64,000 nt of DNA from Chersky-806 sp036502405 (GTDB lineage Bacteria > Actinomycetota > Acidimicrobiia > IMCC26256 > JAENVU01). Both the position numbers and the translations under genes were made by a program. This document shows positions 7,309 through 16,001 of the stretch, piece by piece. Each line of letters begins with the position of its first letter. The stretch's first letter is position 1. The notes beneath the pieces are model-generated. The model was given only the letters and a program-made list of their open reading frames with translations, had not been told where the DNA came from and did no database searches. The stretch lies in the NCBI GenBank assembly GCA_036502405.1, contig DASXYP010000025.1, positions 1-64,000 of the forward strand, given 5' to 3'.

Positions 7309-8730
7309 TCAGAACTGGAAGTAGATGAACGGCGTGGGCGGCTTGCCGCTCCACACCAGCAGCAGGACGACGGCCGCGCCCGCGGCCGCGCCCTGCAGCA
7401 TCGGGCTCCAGCGCACGAGCGGCTGCAGCCGGGCCCGATTGCGATCCGCGAGGTCGATCGCGATCACCGCGGCGACCATCGCCGCGACGGTGACCAGGTT
7501 GCCCTTCCACGCGCCGGCGCGCGGCCCGACGACGCTCGTGAAGATCCCGCCGAAGAAGTTGAGCGCGTCGGCGATGGACGCCGACCGGAAGAACACCCAG
7601 AGCGCGGTGACGAGGGTGAACGTGCCGAGGATCGCGGGCACGTCCCGCCACCGGGGCGACGCGGGCCGGCCCCGGGCCTCGTAGCGGCCGGTGGCGCGCT
7701 CGATCGCGAGCGCGATGCCGTGCAGCCCACCCCACACGACGAACGTCCAGGACGCGCCGTGCCAGAGGCCACCGAGCAGCATGGTCAGGAACAGGTTGCG
7801 GTACGTGACGAGGTCCGAGACCTTGTTGCCACCGAGCGGGATGTACAGGTAGTCGTGCAGCCAGCTCGACAGCGAGATGTGCCAGGTGCGCCAGAACTGG
7901 GTGACGTTGCGCGAGAAGTACGGCTGCTCGAAGTTGCGGAACACCTCGATGCCGAGCAGGCGGGAGGTCCCCCGGGCGATGTCGGAGTAGCCCGAGAAGT
8001 CGCCGTAGATCTGGATCGCGAACGCGACCGCACCGGTGATCAGCGGGATCGCACCACGCCCGTCCGGGCTTCCGAACGCCTGCGCGGCGATGGGCGCGAC
8101 CGCGTCGGCGATCACGACCTTCTTGACCAGCCCGAGGACGATGAGCACGACCCCCGAGTACGCGGACTGCGCACTCGGACGCTTCCGTGGGTTGCGGAGC
8201 TCGGGGAGAAGGTGCCAGGCCCGCTCGATCGGGCCCGCGAGCAGCAGCGGGAAGTACGACATGAAGAGCGCGAACGTCGGCAGGGAGCGCTCCGGCTCGA
8301 TGCGCTCGCGGAAGGTGTCCATCGCGTAGCTGATGGCGTGGAACGTGTAGAAGCTGATGCCGATGGGCAGGACGACGTCGAGCACCTGGCGGGGCAGGTC
8401 CAGGCCCGCGAGCTCGGTGATCCGGTGCGCGGAGTCGACGAAGAACCCGAAGTACTTGAAGAACCCGAGCACGACGAGGTTCACCGCGACGGCCGCCCAC
8501 AGCCAGCGCTTCCTCGCCGTCGCGGTCGGCGCGGCGGCGATCTGCTGCGCGGTGAAGAACGCCGAGAGCGTGACGAACACCAGGAGGCCGAGGAGCCGGT
8601 AGTCCCAGTAGCCGTAGAACACGTACGACGCGACGAGCAGGAACCAGTTCTGGCCCCGGTGGGGCAGGAACCAGTACACGGCCAGAACGACGGCGAAGAA
8701 GAGCGCGAACTGCAGCGAGTTGAAGATCAT
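7309..8730 (-). CDS. MBOAT-family O-acyltransferase (AlgI-like)
   Basis: 473 residues, ten or more membrane helices, starting MIFNSLQFALFF as AlgI relatives do. The conserved block FWRTWHISLSSWLHDYLYIP and the invariant histidine in GGLWHGASWTF identify the membrane-bound O-acyltransferase family. AlgI/DltB-type proteins move acyl groups across the membrane to extracellular polymers. The start ATG overlaps the stop of the upstream SGNH gene by 4 bases, so the two are one translational unit. The acceptor polymer is unknown. Confidence 0.93.
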   Translation of the reverse strand: MIFNSLQFALFFAVVLAVYWFLPHRGQNWFLLVASYVFYGYWDYRLLGLLVFVTLSAFFTAQQIAAAPTATARKRWLWAAVAVNLVVLGFFKYFGFFVDSAHRITELAGLDLPRQVLDVVLPIGISFYTFHAISYAMDTFRERIEPERSLPTFALFMSYFPLLLAGPIERAWHLLPELRNPRKRPSAQSAYSGVVLIVLGLVKKVVIADAVAPIAAQAFGSPDGRGAIPLITGAVAFAIQIYGDFSGYSDIARGTSRLLGIEVFRNFEQPYFSRNVTQFWRTWHISLSSWLHDYLYIPLGGNKVSDLVTYRNLFLTMLLGGLWHGASWTFVVWGGLHGIALAIERATGRYEARGRPASPRWRDVPAILGTFTLVTALWVFFRSASIADALNFFGGIFTSVVGPRAGAWKGNLVTVAAMVAAVIAIDLADRNRARLQPLVRWSPMLQGAAAGAAVVLLLVWSGKPPTPFIYFQF

Positions 8731-9806
8731 CCGGACGCGGACGCCGACGAGGTCCCGGGCGGGGCCGCCGCGGTCGGTGTCGCCCGGGCCCATCCGATGC
8801 CCCGGAGGTCCTGGCCGAGCAGGGTCGACCACGCCTGCGCCGCGGGCCGCGTGAGGTGCACGTAGTCGGGGAAGTCGATGTCCGGCTCGGTCGCGTTGAG
8901 GTCGAGGACCTTCGTCCCGGTCCGGCGCGCCGCGGCGATCGTCATCCGCCGCCACGCCTGGTACTGCGCGTCGCCGTGCGGGTGCATCGCGCGGAAGGTC
9001 GACGGGACCGGCATGATCACCACGACCGTCTCGATGTGCTTCGCGTGCAGCTCGCGCAAGGTCGAGGTGAACGCGTGGACGTACCGCGGCGTGGCCTTGA
9101 AGTCCGCGAGCTGCGAGTTCTGCAGGTAGCTCGCCGCCCGCTTGAGGTGGCGACCCTTGGTCGTCCGCATCGGACCGAGCAGCTTGCTCATCGGCTTCGC
9201 GGCGTGCTTCGCCGCCGGCGCGCCGGACCGCAGGTCGTGCGCGAGCTGGATCGGCTCCCGCAGCTCGACGCGGCGACGCGCGAGCGCGACGTTCGACGCG
9301 AGGAGCCGGTCCGCGCTCCCCAGGATCCCGGGGCGGGTCGCACGCGCCGAGTCGTAGTTCTTGATGACGGGGTTCGGCCGGCCGCCGTTGAAGTCGATGC
9401 TCGACACGCCCCAGACCACCCGTTCGGGGTGCAGCCGGGGCACGACCTGGTCGAGGAGCCAGGGCTTCACGACCGGCGTCGACGCGCCCGGGAGGGCGAC
9501 GTTGTGGATGTGGGCCCACCCGAGCTGCTTCTCCAACGCCCGGGGGACCCCGCCCCTCGCCATCTGGGACGTGCCGACGAGGACCGCGTCGCTGTGCACC
9601 CCGGCGGCCTCGAGGCGGTTCATGTCGTGCACCACGTCCAGGGCCCGCACGTCGTAGTAGTCGTCGACGGGCGCGAGGCGCTTCTCGGCCAGGGTCACCG
9701 CGCCGTCGGCCAGCAGGACCACGGCGAGCAGCCCGGCGAGGAACGCGGCCAGCCAACGAGCCCGCGCTCGCGTCACCACGCTTCGTGAAACCGTGGAGCC
9801 CCCCAT
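8727..9806 (-). CDS. SGNH-like membrane-anchored O-acetylation partner (AlgJ/DltD-like)
   Basis: 359 residues. An N-terminal hydrophobic helix at about 18-40 is followed by an extracytoplasmic domain with a G-T-S-Q nucleophile block (LVGTSQMARGG), a WGVSSIDFNGG segment, and the distal D-Y-V-H-L-T motif that supplies the Asp/His pair of SGNH hydrolases. Proteins of this type pair with MBOAT transporters to acetylate polysaccharides, alginate and teichoic acids being the known cases. The C-terminal 20 residues are Ala/Pro/Ser-rich. Confidence 0.85.
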   Translation of the reverse strand: MGGSTVSRSVVTRARARWLAAFLAGLLAVVLLADGAVTLAEKRLAPVDDYYDVRALDVVHDMNRLEAAGVHSDAVLVGTSQMARGGVPRALEKQLGWAHIHNVALPGASTPVVKPWLLDQVVPRLHPERVVWGVSSIDFNGGRPNPVIKNYDSARATRPGILGSADRLLASNVALARRRVELREPIQLAHDLRSGAPAAKHAAKPMSKLLGPMRTTKGRHLKRAASYLQNSQLADFKATPRYVHAFTSTLRELHAKHIETVVVIMPVPSTFRAMHPHGDAQYQAWRRMTIAAARRTGTKVLDLNATEPDIDFPDYVHLTRPAAQAWSTLLGQDLRGIGWARATPTAAAPPGTSSASASG

Positions 9807-9923
9807 ACCTCCGGCCTCAGACTCACCCGCCTTCGGCTACCTCACGAAGGGTAGCAACAGGTCGCGCCGCGCGGCAGGCGGCCGGCCGGGCCCGGAGCCC
9901 GCCCGCCCGGCCGTATTCCCAGG

Positions 9924-10391
9924 TCAGGACTTCGAGACGAAGCTCCAGCTGAAGCTGCCGGTGTCGCGGCCCGGGTCGGCCTGGGAGCGGTACGCGACCT
10001 TCACCGTGTTCTGGCCGGGGTCGTAGCCGTCGACGTCCTTGCCGTCGCCGGGCTGGAACGAGAGCTGACCGAGGCCGGGGACGAAGTTGACCTGGTCCGC
10101 AGGGAGCGGGATGCAGCCGCCGGTCGGCCCGCACAGCTGCAGGTCGGCGGTGAGGTCGTCACGCAGGTCCACGACGATCGGCTCCTGGGGCGGCACGATC
10201 GTGCCCGGCTTGGGCGACACGGACTGGACCTGGCTCGGCAGCGTGGTGCGGCGGTCCTCGGTGTCCGCGCCCGAGATCGCGGCGGCGACCAGGATGGCGA
10301 CGAGCGTCAGCCCGACCGCGACGACCGCGAAGCGCCCGGGGTGCTCGATCGCCTTGCGGCGCGTGGCGGGCGGCGGGCTCGGCGCGGTCAT
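9924..10391 (-). CDS. Small membrane-anchored extracytoplasmic protein, unknown function
   Basis: 155 residues: a short Pro-rich cytoplasmic start, one membrane helix (about 21-42, FAVVAVGLTLVAILVAAAI), then a secreted beta-rich domain of about 110 residues. The only two cysteines (in LCGPTGGC) could form a disulfide. The exported part resembles a small immunoglobulin-like fold, but I recognise no family. It is divergent from the PASTA kinase, with 84 nt between starts, which makes a cell-envelope link plausible. Confidence 0.72.
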   Translation of the reverse strand: MTAPSPPPATRRKAIEHPGRFAVVAVGLTLVAILVAAAISGADTEDRRTTLPSQVQSVSPKPGTIVPPQEPIVVDLRDDLTADLQLCGPTGGCIPLPADQVNFVPGLGQLSFQPGDGKDVDGYDPGQNTVKVAYRSQADPGRDTGSFSWSFVSKS

Positions 10392-10475
10392 CGCTGAGCG
10401 ACGGTACTGCTGCGGGGCACCCGGAGCGCATCGGGTGCCACGCCGCGCGCGGTGCGGCCCGATACCGTGGATCCG

Positions 10476-12338
10476 ATGGCCAGCCGCTCGATGGCCGACC
10501 TCGTCGGCCGGGTCCTTGCCGGCCGCTATCGCCTGCTCGGCTCGATCGGCGCAGGCGCGGGCGGCTCGGTGTACGCCGCGGACGACGTCCGGCTGCGCCG
10601 GCGCGTGGCGGTGAAGGTCCTCCACGCGGGCCTTTCCGACGATGCGGGCTTTCTGCGCCGTTTCCGGACCGAGGCCCAGCTCGCGGCATCGCTGCATCAC
10701 TCCAACGTCATGGCGGTCTACGACTGGGGTGAGGACGACGGCATCCCGTTCATGGTGCTCGAGCTCCTCGAGGGCGGCTCGCTGCGGGGCATGCTCGACG
10801 CCGGGATCCGACTCAGCCCGTCCCAGGCCGCGCACGTGGGACGCCAGGTCGCGGCCGCGCTCGAGTACGCCCACGGCCGGGGTCTCGTCCACCGCGACAT
10901 CAAGCCCGCGAACCTCCTGTTCGACGAGCACGGCATCGTGCGGGTCGCCGACTTCGGCCTGGCCCGGGCGCTCGCCGAGGCGAGCTGGACCGAACCCGCG
11001 GGCACCGTCCTCGGCACCGCCCGCTACGCGTCGCCCGAGCAGGGCTCGGCGAATCGGCTCGACGGGCGCGCCGATCTCTACGCGCTGAGCCTGGTGCTGG
11101 TCGAGTCCGTGACCGGGTCCGTGCCGCTCGTCGCCGACTCGCCGCTCGGCACGCTGTCGATGCGGACCCGGGAGCCGATCGCCGCGCCCGCGCGGCTGGG
11201 CGCGCTCGGCGCAGTGATCGAGCGCGCGGGGCAGGTCGATCCCGACGACCGGTATCCCGACGCGCCGACGATGGCCGCGGCGCTCGACGACGTGATCCGG
11301 GTCCTGCCGCCGCCCGGTCCGTTGACCCTCGCAGGACTCGGCGAGACGGTGCCCGACCCACATCCCACCCAGGTCGTGAGCCGGACGCGAGAGGCGGTGT
11401 TCGACCAGGACGAGAGCGCGGCGAAGAAGAGCGTGCCGGTCGCGACCCGGGCGGTCACGAGCGCCGATCGGCCGCGCAACATCGCGCCGTTCGTCGTCGG
11501 CGCGGTGCTGATCCTGGCGATCGCCGGCGCGGTCTTCGCGCTGACCCGACCCGAGGCCGGCGCGACGGTCACGGTCCCGAACCTCAAGGGGATGACCGAG
11601 CAGGCCGCCCAGAACCAGGCCAACCGGTCCCGCCTGCTCGTGAGCTTCTCCCACCGCACCGCGGACGACCCGGCCGGCACCGTGATGGGACAGCACCCCG
11701 ACGCCGGCTTCTTCCTCGGCCGGGGCGGGACGGTGAACCTCGTCATCTCGAAGGGTCCCAAGCCGGTGGCGCTCCCGGCGGTGGCCGGCGTGCCGGCGGC
11801 GCAGGCGCAGAATGCGCTCGTCCAGGCTCAGTTCGTCCCGGTGGTGCAGCACCAGTACGACGAGACCGTCCCCAAGGACGCGGCGATCGGCACCACGCCG
11901 TCCGGCAAGGCGCCGCCCGACACCAAGGTCACGCTCACGATCTCCGATGGTCCCGCGCCGGTGACGGTGCCGAACGTCGCGGGCAAGACGTACGAGGACG
12001 CGGCCGCCGCGCTCCAGGCGGACAAGCTCGCGCCGCAGCGGACCGACGCCTTCAGCGACGCCGTGCCTGCGGGCAAGGTCATCCGCACCGACCCGGCGGC
12101 AGGCACCAAGGCCCCGCGCGACTCGGGGGTGGCCGTCGTCGTGAGCAAGGGCACGAGCGTGATCCTCGTGCCCGACGTGACCGGGAAGACCGTCGACGCC
12201 GCGACCGCGATCGCCCAGGCGAGCGGGCTCACCGTCACCGTCCAGGGCGCGTACACGCCCGGGAAGCCGGTCAAGGCGCAGTCGCCCGCGAAGGGCCTGC
12301 CGTACCGCAAGGGCATGGCGCTCACGCTGATCTTCTGA
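10476..12338 (+). CDS. PASTA-domain Ser/Thr protein kinase (PknB-like)
   Basis: 620 residues. Kinase domain about 17-275: glycine loop GAGAGG, VAVKVL with Lys47, HRDIKPANLL with Asp141, DFG at 159-161, and SPEQ. A juxtamembrane stretch, one membrane helix (337-355), and four extracellular PASTA repeats (about 363-620, each opening with V-P-x-V/L) follow. PASTA repeats bind muropeptides or lipid II, so it should sense wall synthesis. Unlike classical pknB it is not beside rodA/pbp genes here. A GTG at 10452 is in frame, but TACCGT (10463-10468) 7 nt before the ATG supports this start and a leaderless mRNA. Confidence 0.95.
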   Translation: MASRSMADLVGRVLAGRYRLLGSIGAGAGGSVYAADDVRLRRRVAVKVLHAGLSDDAGFLRRFRTEAQLAASLHHSNVMAVYDWGEDDGIPFMVLELLEGGSLRGMLDAGIRLSPSQAAHVGRQVAAALEYAHGRGLVHRDIKPANLLFDEHGIVRVADFGLARALAEASWTEPAGTVLGTARYASPEQGSANRLDGRADLYALSLVLVESVTGSVPLVADSPLGTLSMRTREPIAAPARLGALGAVIERAGQVDPDDRYPDAPTMAAALDDVIRVLPPPGPLTLAGLGETVPDPHPTQVVSRTREAVFDQDESAAKKSVPVATRAVTSADRPRNIAPFVVGAVLILAIAGAVFALTRPEAGATVTVPNLKGMTEQAAQNQANRSRLLVSFSHRTADDPAGTVMGQHPDAGFFLGRGGTVNLVISKGPKPVALPAVAGVPAAQAQNALVQAQFVPVVQHQYDETVPKDAAIGTTPSGKAPPDTKVTLTISDGPAPVTVPNVAGKTYEDAAAALQADKLAPQRTDAFSDAVPAGKVIRTDPAAGTKAPRDSGVAVVVSKGTSVILVPDVTGKTVDAATAIAQASGLTVTVQGAYTPGKPVKAQSPAKGLPYRKGMALTLIF

Positions 12339-12377
12339 CCCCGGCGCGCTCAGCTCGCGGCCGGGTGGAGCCCGTGC

Positions 12378-12397
12378 GAGCCGGCTCGAGCCGGCTT
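12378..12397. repeat. 18-bp perfect palindrome downstream of the kinase gene
   Basis: AGCCGGCTCGAGCCGGCT at 12379-12396 is its own reverse complement and can extend by a G-U and a C-G pair. It sits 40 nt after the kinase stop and about 90 nt before the SDR start. It could be a terminator stem or a regulator site. No T-run follows. Confidence 0.4.
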
Positions 12398-12483
12398 GAG
12401 TCCCTCGTCGCGCCCGCGCCTACCATGCGCCCCGGACCGAGATCAGACGTCCCACGGAGCTCACGAGCGGGAGATTGACGAAC

Positions 12484-13368
12484 ATGGGTGCACTCGACGG
12501 CCGGGTTGCCATCATCACCGGCGCTGGACGCGGCCTCGGTCGCGAGCACGCGCTCCTCTTCGCGTCCGAGGGCGCCAAGGTCGTCGTGAACGACCTCGGG
12601 GGCGACATCGACGGCACCGGCGACGATCGGGCGCCGGCCCAGCAGGTCGTCGACGAGATCAAGGCGATGGGTGGCGAAGCGGTCGCCAACGTCGACAACG
12701 TCGCCGACTGGGAGGGTGCGCAGAAGCTCATCCAGACCGCGGTCGACACCTTCGGCACGCTCCACGTGCTCGTGAACAACGCCGGCATCCTGCGGGACCG
12801 GGTGATCGTGAACATGACCGAGCAGGAGTGGGACGCGGTCATCCACGTCCACCTCAAAGGCCACTTCTGCCCGACGCGGTTCGCCGCGGCCTATTGGCGC
12901 GAGCAGAGCAAGGCCGGGACGCCGGTGAAGGCGTCGATCATCCACACCTCCTCGACCTCGGGACTGCTCGGCAACCCGGGCCAGGCCAACTACGGCGCGG
13001 CCAAGAGCGGGATCGCGACGTTCTCGCAGATCTGCTCGATGGAGCTGAGCCGCTACGGCGTGCGCTCCAACGCGATCGCCCCCGCCGCCCGCACCCGGCT
13101 GACCGAGCAGACCCCCGGTCTGAGCGAGGTCGTGAAGGTGCCCGAGGACGCGGGCAAGTTCGACGCGTGGGACCCGGCGAACGTGTCGCCGTTCGTGGCG
13201 TACCTCGCCACTGAGGACTGCCCGCTCAGCGGCGAGGCGTACCTGGTCCAGGGTGGCGTCGTGCAGCGGTTCGCGCCGTGGACGCTGTCCGAGAAGATCG
13301 ACAAGGGCGACCGGTGGACGGTGAGCGAGCTCGCGGCCGAGGCCGGCAAGCTCGAGCCGACGAAGTAG
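12484..13368 (+). CDS. SDR-family oxidoreductase (3-hydroxyacyl-CoA dehydrogenase-like)
   Basis: 294 residues. NAD(P)-binding TGAGRGLG at 12-19, NNAG at 98-101, catalytic Ser157, Tyr170 and Lys174 (YGAAK), all classical SDR positions. The long N-terminal loop NDLGGDIDGTGDD and the C-terminal extension after residue 250 match the group related to the dehydrogenase half of peroxisomal multifunctional enzyme 2. An acyl-CoA or steroid-side-chain hydroxyl substrate is therefore likely. GGGAG 9 nt upstream supports the ATG at 12484 over the in-frame TTG at 12475. Confidence 0.9.
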   Translation: MGALDGRVAIITGAGRGLGREHALLFASEGAKVVVNDLGGDIDGTGDDRAPAQQVVDEIKAMGGEAVANVDNVADWEGAQKLIQTAVDTFGTLHVLVNNAGILRDRVIVNMTEQEWDAVIHVHLKGHFCPTRFAAAYWREQSKAGTPVKASIIHTSSTSGLLGNPGQANYGAAKSGIATFSQICSMELSRYGVRSNAIAPAARTRLTEQTPGLSEVVKVPEDAGKFDAWDPANVSPFVAYLATEDCPLSGEAYLVQGGVVQRFAPWTLSEKIDKGDRWTVSELAAEAGKLEPTK

Positions 13369-13492
13369 CGCAGCGCGCGTGCATCGCGCCTCACGTGAGT
13401 GACATTCCCACGGTGGGCGCGCACCGTCACCGGTCCCACTTTCTGCCGGCGAGCGCCCCGCTGACCTGGGGCAATTCATCGGAAAAGCCGCG

Positions 13493-13565
13493 CACTCTGC
13501 GTGAGATCCCAAGATTTAGGTCTTGTGGGCCCCTCCTTGCCGCACGATAATCAACACGCAGAGTG
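13493..13565 (+). ncRNA. Putative structured leader RNA upstream of the 62-aa gene
   Basis: Perfect 11-bp complementary arms CACTCTGCGTG (13493-13503) and CACGCAGAGTG (13555-13565) enclose 51 nt. Inside, CCCAAGA...TCTTGTGGG (13508-13529) contains the palindromic core CAAGATTTAGGTCTTG. The closed multi-stem shape 50 nt before a ribosome site suggests a cis-regulatory RNA. The internal palindrome alone could instead be a DNA operator. It matches no riboswitch consensus that I recognise. Confidence 0.45.
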
Positions 13566-13614
13566 GCAAGGACGCCGTCGGTGGCCGACGGCGCGGGCGT
13601 CACAGGAGGGCGGG

Positions 13615-13803
13615 ATGCGCAGACCGGCACGGGGCGGCACCACTCGCCCGGTGAACGCGCGCCCCGGCAACGGCTTCGGCCGGCCCGTGCGCCCGGACCC
13701 CGAGCGCAACCTGAGCCCGCGGCCCTGGCTCGATCCCGACTGGTGGAGCGCCATCGAGCTCGAGCCGCGCCACGGCGATCCGGTCGGGGACCGGGCGAAG
13801 TAG
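13615..13803 (+). CDS. Small Arg/Pro/Trp-rich protein (62 aa), unknown function
   Basis: Basic in the N-terminal half (RRPARGG, repeated R-P dipeptides), acidic and Trp-containing later (WLDPDWWSAIELEP). No membrane helix, no domain recognised. An excellent ribosome site AGGAGG (13604-13609) lies 5 nt before the ATG, which is better than most genes in the window and the main reason to believe it. It follows the putative structured RNA, and its stop codon touches palindromic element B. Confidence 0.6.
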   Translation: MRRPARGGTTRPVNARPGNGFGRPVRPDPERNLSPRPWLDPDWWSAIELEPRHGDPVGDRAK

Positions 13804-13925
13804 CCGAAGCTCTCCGCCGGCCGACAACGGTCGCCGCGAATCCGCGACGGCCGGCGGCGGCATTCCGAAGATCTCCGCCGGCCGACAACGTCGGCCGCGA
13901 TCGCCGAACGGCCGGCGGCGGCTCG
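13804..13925 (+). repeat. AAGATCT palindromic elements, tandem copies B and C
   Basis: Two copies with a 61-bp period, starting 13804 and 13865. Each has a box (CCGAAGCTCTCC in B, CCGAAGATCTCC in C), arm CCGCCGGCCG (13814-13823; 13875-13884) and perfect complement CGGCCGGCGG (13848-13857; 13909-13918). Copy B begins on the base after the 62-aa gene's stop. Loops differ between copies while the arms are identical. Confidence 0.8.
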
Positions 13926-13936
13926 GCGCGCCGAGG

Positions 13937-15223
13937 TCAGTCGGGGGCGCCGACCGCTGCGAGGTCGCAGTACCAGGCCAAGCCGAGTGCCACGACCGCG
14001 CCGACGAGCATGACCACGGTGATCGTCGTGACGCCCACCAGCGCACCGCCGGCGAGGACGCCGAGGGGCACCACGCCGCCGAACGCCATGATCCACAGCG
14101 CCATGATCCGGCCGCGGATCGCGTCGTCGAGGTGCTGCTGCAACGAGATCGACAGCGCGGTGATCACCATGAAGTACACGAACCCCAGCACGAACGCGAC
14201 GGGGAACGCGAGCGCCGGGTTCCGCACCAGGGCGAACACGGCGAGGACCGCGGCGAAGGCGACGAGCGACCGCCGGGCGATCATCGCCTTCGATCGGTGG
14301 GCGAGGTAGGTCCCCACGGTGACCGCGCCGAGCGCGGCACCGAGGCCGAACGTCGCGTACAGCAGCCCGTAGACGATGCTCTTCGGCCCGATGTCGAAGT
14401 TCGCCTCGGCGATCTCGGGCATCAGCCCGACGAAGGTCAGCGAGAAGAACGAGAACGTCGTCATGGTGATGAGGATCCGGCGGATCAGCGGGTCGGCCGC
14501 GGCCAAGCGGAACCCCGAGAGGAACCGGCGCAGCGGCGACTCCGCCTCGGCGCGGGCGTGGCGGGGCGGGTACCTGGCGACGATCAGGCTCGCGATCGCG
14601 AACCCGTAGGTCGCGGCGTTGAGCCCGAAGACCGTGCCGACGCCGAGCAGGGCGTAGAGCGGAGCCCCGATCGCCGGTCCGATGACCCGCGAGAGGTTCA
14701 TCTGCACCGATTGCAGTGAGACCGCGCCCGGCAGGTCCTCGCGCGGGACCAGGGTGGGGAGAAGGGCGCTGATCGCCGGGCCGCTGAGCGCGTTCCCGAT
14801 GCCGATGAGCAGGACGCAGCCGAAGATCGCCCACCGGTTCGGGTTCGGTGAGGCGGCGAGCACCGCGAGCACGATCGAGAACACGACCTGCTCCAGCTGC
14901 ATCCAGATGAGCAGCTTGCGCCGGTCGAGGATGTCGGCGAGCGTCCCGCCGAGCGGGGCCAGGAACAGCAGTGGACCGAGCTGCGCGAAGTACACCAGCC
15001 CGACGTACGAGGCGTCGTGGGTCAGCTGCAGGGCGAACGCGCCGAGCAGCACGTTCTGCATCCAGGTGCCGATGTTCGACGCGAACGTGCCGGCCCAGAC
15101 AACGCGGAAGTCCCGGTGCCGGAGGGCTGCGACCGCGGTGCCGGTGGCGAGCGTCCGGTCGCCGTCGACCAGCGCGTCCGTCGCCTCCTCGGTGGTCGGG
15201 TCGTGGTCTCGGCGGGAGGACAT
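13937..15223 (-). CDS. MFS transporter (MFS_3 / enterobactin-exporter-like)
   Basis: 428 residues, 12 predicted helices after a charged N-terminal 25 residues. Typical MFS_3 opening (LRHRDFRVVWAGTFASNIGTWMQNV) and the cytoplasmic loop GGTLADILDRRKLL. Likely a drug or small-molecule exporter; substrate unknown. It resembles the second MFS gene of this window (45909-47168) in its opening and in the shared VIGPA segment. TAGCCT on the minus strand 9 nt before the ATG suggests a leaderless transcript. Confidence 0.9.
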   Translation of the reverse strand: MSSRRDHDPTTEEATDALVDGDRTLATGTAVAALRHRDFRVVWAGTFASNIGTWMQNVLLGAFALQLTHDASYVGLVYFAQLGPLLFLAPLGGTLADILDRRKLLIWMQLEQVVFSIVLAVLAASPNPNRWAIFGCVLLIGIGNALSGPAISALLPTLVPREDLPGAVSLQSVQMNLSRVIGPAIGAPLYALLGVGTVFGLNAATYGFAIASLIVARYPPRHARAEAESPLRRFLSGFRLAAADPLIRRILITMTTFSFFSLTFVGLMPEIAEANFDIGPKSIVYGLLYATFGLGAALGAVTVGTYLAHRSKAMIARRSLVAFAAVLAVFALVRNPALAFPVAFVLGFVYFMVITALSISLQQHLDDAIRGRIMALWIMAFGGVVPLGVLAGGALVGVTTITVVMLVGAVVALGLAWYCDLAAVGAPD

Positions 15224-15280
15224 GGCCGGCCCAGGCTAGGAGGAGGCGTGCGGCGATCCCCAACGAATCTCGTGGGTGGC

Positions 15281-15757
15281 TCAGGCCTGGGTGAGCGCGA
15301 ACACCGGGTGCTGGGGGGCGATGCCACGCAGGTCGTCGTCCGAGGAGTCCGGGCCGACCCCGTCGAAGAACACGCCGACCTCGGCCTTCCAGCGCCGGAG
15401 GTACGCGCGCAGCACGTCGACCTTGTCGTCGTCGGCGAGCTCGGCCGCGGTCCAGTGGGTCCGGCGGCGGCCGACGAGCAGGTCGAGCCGCCCGTCGTTG
15501 GCGCGCACGTTGCGCACCCACTGCCCGTTGCCGCGCGGCGAGACCAGGTACTGGTGGTCCTCGACCGTGAGGAGGTTCACCGGCGTGTGGCGGGGCTCGC
15601 CGGTCTTCCGGCCCGGCACCTCGAGCACGCGGCTGCCCCAGACGCTGACGCCGAGCCGGGTCAGCCCGGCGACGGTGCGGTTGAAGACGTTGCGGGTGAA
15701 CCACCCCGGCTCGCGGTAGTGCGGCGACGCGGGCGGCGGTGCAGGGGCGTCGGTCAT
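15281..15757 (-). CDS. Deazaflavin (F420)-dependent nitroreductase-family protein (Ddn-like, DUF385)
   Basis: 158 residues with the split-barrel family signature VLEVPGRKTGEPRHTPVNLLTVEDHQ, then YLVSPRGNGQWVRNVRA. This family binds coenzyme F420 (M. tuberculosis Ddn is the reference) and reduces quinones or nitro compounds. The N terminus has FTRNVFNRTVAGLTRLG, an amphipathic stretch that may contact membrane. Stands alone between an MFS gene and a GNAT gene, so physiological substrate is open. Confidence 0.9.
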   Translation of the reverse strand: MTDAPAPPPASPHYREPGWFTRNVFNRTVAGLTRLGVSVWGSRVLEVPGRKTGEPRHTPVNLLTVEDHQYLVSPRGNGQWVRNVRANDGRLDLLVGRRRTHWTAAELADDDKVDVLRAYLRRWKAEVGVFFDGVGPDSSDDDLRGIAPQHPVFALTQA

Positions 15758-16001
15758 GACGGGTCCTCGGAGGGGGAGACGGGCCAGGTCAGTCTCTCAG
15801 GCTCCGCCCGCGGTCGCCCGGGGTGCTCAGATCGGCGCACGCTCGAGACGGTGAGCGGCGATCGCGAGCTGGTGCGCGAGCGCCGGCCCCAGCCGCCTGC
15901 CCCATGCGGTCATCCCGGAGTCCGGCCGCGAACGGACCGGTTCGTTCGCGTGCGACCGGAATTCGGCACCGGGTCGCGGTGTGCCGTGCCAGGGTGGCGC
16001 G

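Noticed and set aside
13508..13529. DosR-type dormancy box
   Set aside because: The palindrome core CAAGATTTAGGTCTTG lacks the GGGAC/GTCCC arms of that site; kept only as part of the structured-RNA candidate.
13804..13925. CRISPR-like tandem units (also 28024-28140 and 28953-29075)
   Set aside because: Only two units per site, the whole unit is repeated including the would-be spacer, and no cas genes are present.
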